This document shows positions 60,965 to 64,000 of a stretch of DNA of 64,000 nt, in pieces. A program made the position numbers and the translations under genes. This DNA is from Caulobacteraceae bacterium. Lineage in GTDB: Bacteria > Pseudomonadota > Alphaproteobacteria > Caulobacterales > Caulobacteraceae. How positions within the stretch are numbered: position 1 is the first letter of the stretch; every line of letters starts with the position of its first letter. The stretch lies in NCBI GenBank assembly GCA_947475735.1, contig CANJLQ010000012.1:62001-126000 (forward strand), given 5' to 3'. The notes beneath the pieces were generated by a model. The model saw nothing but the letters and a program-made list of their open reading frames with translations, was not told the origin of the DNA and made no database searches.

Positions 60965-63265
60965 ATGACGATCATCAAGGGACATCCGCGCCATGGGCGC
61001 GCCGGCGGCTGGGGCCGCGCGCTTCTGCTGGGGGCCTGTTCGCTGGCGGCGCTGACCACGGCGACCGGGGTCGAGGCCCAGGAGGCCACCCCGACCCAGG
61101 GCGACGAGACCCGGCTGGACGAGATCGTGGTGACGGCCCGGCGACGGGCGGAATCCCTTCAGGACGTGCCGGTCGCCGTCTCGGCCTTCAGCGAGGAGCG
61201 GCTGTCGGACCTGCAGGCCGACGACATCTCCGGCATCCAGTATTCGGTGCCGAACCTGTATCTGGACAAGGGCGATGGGGCCAACGCCGTCGTTTATCTG
61301 CGTGGTGTGGGCCAAAACGATTCCCTCGCCTTCGCCGATCCGGGCGTGGGCATCTATGTCGACGACGTCTTCATCGCCCGGTCGCAGGCGGCCTTCCTGG
61401 AGCTGTTCGACGTCGACCGTGTCGAGGTTCTGCGCGGCCCACAGGGGACGCTGTATGGCCGCAACACCATCGGCGGGGCGGTCAAGTTCGTCTCTTCGCC
61501 ACCCCCCGCGACGCCAGACGCCTATCTGGAGGCCGGGATCGGCAACTATGACGCCCGAATCCTAAAGGGGCGGCTGGGTGGCCCGCTGATCGACGGTGTG
61601 CTGAACGGCAAGGTCGCCTTCGCCTGGTCCGAGCGGGAGGGGTATGCCGAGAACTCGATCGACGGCCAGGACGACGGCGACCAGAACAGCCTGGCGGGCC
61701 GCATCGCCCTGGACTGGACGCCCAGCGACCGGCTGCAGGTGCTGGTCAGCGTCGATGCCAAGCGCGACCGCCCCGACACCTCGCGCAGCCCCGTGCGCGA
61801 GACGGCCTTGACCGGGGCCCTGACCAACGGGACCTTGGTCCCCTTTCCCGCCTCGACAGACCCCTATGAGGTCGACGTCAACGCCAACGGCCTGTCGGAC
61901 CTGACCGGATACGGCGGCTCGGTCACCGTGCGCTACGAGGTGTCGGACGCGGTGACGCTGGAATCCATCACCGCCTATCGAGAGCTGGATTTCGACCTGA
62001 ACCTGGACACGGACGGTTCGCCGCTGCCGATCCTCGACATCCTGCTGCTGCAGGACCAGACCCAGTTCAGTCAGGAGTTCCGCGCCAGCTATGACGCCGG
62101 CGGGCGGTTCACCGGCACGGCCGGCGTCTATTACTTCAAGGACGAGGACACGACCTTCTCCGGCGTGGACAACGGCGGCGCGACCATCTTCGGCTTTCCG
62201 GTCACCGTGTTCGGATTCCAGACGTCCAGCCTGGCGGATACCCGCCAGGAGACGGAGTCCTGGGCCATCTTCGCTGACGTCTCCTACGACCTGACCGAGC
62301 GGCTCTCGATCGGAGCGGGCCTGCGCTACACCACAGAGGAGAAGTCCTCGACGCGGCGGTTCGAGAACTTCTTCAATCCGACCGTATCGGTCATCGACAA
62401 CACCCCGCCGTTCCTGGCCGGACAGGGGGTGGCGGGAACGCCGATCACGGGCGACGAGGACTTCGACGCCTTCACCCCCAAGGTCTCGCTGGCCTATACG
62501 CCGAACGACGACGTGCTCCTGTACGCCTCGGCCTCGCGCGGGTTCAAGAGCGGCGGCTTCGACGGTCGCGCGACCAACGACTTCGCCTTCGAGCCCTTCC
62601 GGCCTGAGTTCGTCTGGAGCTATGAGGCCGGGGCCAAGTTCACTGGCATGGACGGTCGACTGATCTTCAACGCCGCCTATTTCTACAACGACTACACCGA
62701 CATCCAGGTGACCAGCTTCGGCTCCGATCCGGTCACGGGCGTGTTCGTCAGCCTGTTCACCAATGCGGCGGCGGCGACCATCCAGGGGCTGGAGTTCGAA
62801 CTGGCGGTTCGGCCGACCGACAATCTCTCGATCAACGCCTCTCTGGGGCTGCTGGACGCTCAGTACGACGAGTTCGACATCCTGGTCGGCGGGGTGGCTA
62901 CCGACGTCAGCGATCGGGCCCTGGTCAACAGCCCCGAGGTCAACGCCAGCCTCGCCGCCACCTGGGAACAGCCGCTGGAGAACGGCATGATGTTGGTCCT
63001 GCACGGCGACGCCGGCTACCGCAGCGAGATCGCGACCGAGATCACGGACTCGCCGGTCCTGCGCCAGGAGGCCTACACCCTCGTCAACGCTTTCGCCGCG
63101 CTCCGGTCGACAGACGGTGTCTGGGAGGTCCGTGCCGGCGTCCAGAACGCGACCGACGAAGCAGTGCGAGTCCAGGGCTTCAACCTGGCCGACTTCCCGG
63201 GGGTCCAGCTGGGCTTCTACGCCGCGCCACGCACCTACGACCTGCGCGTGATCTGGCGCTACTGA
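60965..63265 (+). CDS. TonB-dependent receptor
   Basis: The 766-residue protein has a signal peptide (LLLGACSLAALTTATGVEAQ), a TonB-box-like DEIVVTARRRAESLQDVPVA, a plug (VVYLRGVGQNDSLAFADPGV) and a barrel ending in TYDLRVIWRY. There is no STN domain, in contrast to the receptor at 9536. Eight bases separate it from the hydrolase gene. Together with an HSL-type esterase it suggests uptake and hydrolysis of an ester compound, which is inferred. Confidence 0.95.
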   Translation: MTIIKGHPRHGRAGGWGRALLLGACSLAALTTATGVEAQEATPTQGDETRLDEIVVTARRRAESLQDVPVAVSAFSEERLSDLQADDISGIQYSVPNLYLDKGDGANAVVYLRGVGQNDSLAFADPGVGIYVDDVFIARSQAAFLELFDVDRVEVLRGPQGTLYGRNTIGGAVKFVSSPPPATPDAYLEAGIGNYDARILKGRLGGPLIDGVLNGKVAFAWSEREGYAENSIDGQDDGDQNSLAGRIALDWTPSDRLQVLVSVDAKRDRPDTSRSPVRETALTGALTNGTLVPFPASTDPYEVDVNANGLSDLTGYGGSVTVRYEVSDAVTLESITAYRELDFDLNLDTDGSPLPILDILLLQDQTQFSQEFRASYDAGGRFTGTAGVYYFKDEDTTFSGVDNGGATIFGFPVTVFGFQTSSLADTRQETESWAIFADVSYDLTERLSIGAGLRYTTEEKSSTRRFENFFNPTVSVIDNTPPFLAGQGVAGTPITGDEDFDAFTPKVSLAYTPNDDVLLYASASRGFKSGGFDGRATNDFAFEPFRPEFVWSYEAGAKFTGMDGRLIFNAAYFYNDYTDIQVTSFGSDPVTGVFVSLFTNAAAATIQGLEFELAVRPTDNLSINASLGLLDAQYDEFDILVGGVATDVSDRALVNSPEVNASLAATWEQPLENGMMLVLHGDAGYRSEIATEITDSPVLRQEAYTLVNAFAALRSTDGVWEVRAGVQNATDEAVRVQGFNLADFPGVQLGFYAAPRTYDLRVIWRY

Positions 63266-63273
63266 GGCCAACG

Positions 63274-64000
63274 ATGCTGGACCCCCAATCCCGGGCCCTG
63301 CTCGAGGATCTGAACGCCATGACGCGTCAGATGGACATCAGCGGGGCCGACGACCTGGCGGTCGCCGCTCGCGCCCAGGCGGCGACGATCTTCAGGGCCT
63401 TCGCCGGGACGTCTCCGGACGAGGACGGAGTCCGCGCCACGGCCATTACCGTCGACGGGGGCGACGGTGCCCGGCCCGCGCGGCTCTACAGTACGGAGAC
63501 ACCAAGGGTCGCGGCCCCTGCCCTGGTCTTGTTCTTCCACGGCGGCGGATGGGCGGTCGGCGACCTGGACTGCTACGATGGGCTTATGCGCGCCCTCTGC
63601 CGTCTGTCAGGGGCGGTGTTCGTCAGCGTCGACTATCGTCTCGCGCCTGAGCACGGCTTTCCGGCGGGTCTCGAGGACGCGCTGGCGGCGACGCGCTGGG
63701 CGGCGCGAAACGCCGCCGACCTGGGCTGCGATCCGGCCCGGATCATGGTCATGGGCGACAGCGCGGGCGGGAATCTGGCGGCGGTCGTCGCCCAGCATGA
63801 ACGAGATCGCGGCCACCGCCTGGCCGCGCAGTATCTGCTCTATCCCGTGATCGACGGCAGTCGACCGCACGAGGCCTATCCCTCGCGCATGGACAACGGG
63901 AACGGCGACCTGTTCCTGAGCCGGGACGCGATCTCCGGGACCCTGGCCTGGTATCTGGCCGCGGGAGGCGGCGTTCCCAGTGATCCCCGCATCTCGCCGA
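63274..64000 (+). CDS. HSL-family alpha/beta hydrolase (partial, 3' end outside window)
   Basis: About 242 residues are visible. The oxyanion motif is FFHGGGWAVGDLDCYD and the nucleophile motif is GDSAGGNLAAVV. VDYRLAPEHGFPA is also typical of hormone-sensitive-lipase family esterases. The catalytic Asp and His lie beyond the window. It is the third gene of the AraC-receptor-hydrolase group. Confidence 0.92.
   Translation, partial: MLDPQSRALLEDLNAMTRQMDISGADDLAVAARAQAATIFRAFAGTSPDEDGVRATAITVDGGDGARPARLYSTETPRVAAPALVLFFHGGGWAVGDLDCYDGLMRALCRLSGAVFVSVDYRLAPEHGFPAGLEDALAATRWAARNAADLGCDPARIMVMGDSAGGNLAAVVAQHERDRGHRLAAQYLLYPVIDGSRPHEAYPSRMDNGNGDLFLSRDAISGTLAWYLAAGGGVPSDPRISP

Overview
The window looks like a high-GC alphaproteobacterium of the Caulobacterales, most likely a Brevundimonas or Caulobacter relative. 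The evidence is the codon bias, several TonB-dependent receptors, a proteobacterial lasso-peptide locus with an isopeptidase, an AsnC-type regulator divergent from HPPD, and a VirB/VirD4 conjugation module carrying DUF736, ArdC, SRAP and ParB family genes. The genus is inferred from gene content; no 16S gene is present.

Layout. (1) 1-6.8 kb, chromosome-like accessory genes: the end of a MerR regulator, hppD with a divergent Lrp/AsnC regulator, a MerR regulator divergent from an alginate-export-type porin, an alpha/beta-hydrolase-OsmC fusion, a DUF411 metal-binding protein and an ACR3-like/BASS transporter. (2) 7.2-19.3 kb, a lasso-peptide locus: ECF sigma factor, FecR, a TonB receptor with an STN domain and a lasso isopeptidase on +; on -, a GntR regulator, two precursor peptides missed by ORF calling, the fused B protein and the asparagine-synthetase-like cyclase. 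A stand-alone LuxR-type HTH protein lies on each side. (3) 19.4-31.4 kb, a compact vir operon (virB1-B11, virD4, an LPD7 protein) with overlapping start and stop codons. (4) 31.5-36.7 kb, an unusual cargo island: ACP-like protein, XRE regulator, ImmA/IrrE-like metallopeptidase, papain-like protease and thymidylate-synthase-like protein on +, meeting a UDG-like protein and a double-MazG protein on -. (5) 36.7-40.2 kb, mobilisation genes (relaxase, MobC, candidate oriT with a TATCCTGC nick motif) and truncated backbone genes (ArdC, SRAP) around DUF736. (6) 40.3-48.7 kb, cargo with a defence flavour: a 972-aa protein with an endonuclease-like N-terminus, an NTase-HEPN protein, a YaaC-like protein, a Cas2-fold SinR-like protein and a frameshifted nuclease-like gene. 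(7) 48.9-59.4 kb: ParB, an HNH protein, a hipBA pair under four palindromic operators, an ApeA-like HEPN protein, an Abi_C protein, an unknown protein and a tyrosine integrase next to a displaced 3' end of tRNA-Lys(CTT). (8) 59.5-64 kb: an AlpA-like HTH protein, an AraC regulator, a TonB receptor and a truncated HSL-family hydrolase.

Regions 3-7 read as an integrative conjugative element. Its right end is the tRNA-Lys fragment at about 59.40-59.44 kb. I did not find an intact tRNA-Lys in the window, so the left end is not located; it may lie upstream of base 1. The strongest candidates for new biology are the two-precursor lasso locus and the ACP/XRE/ImmA/papain/TS-like operon with its convergent UDG-MazG partners.
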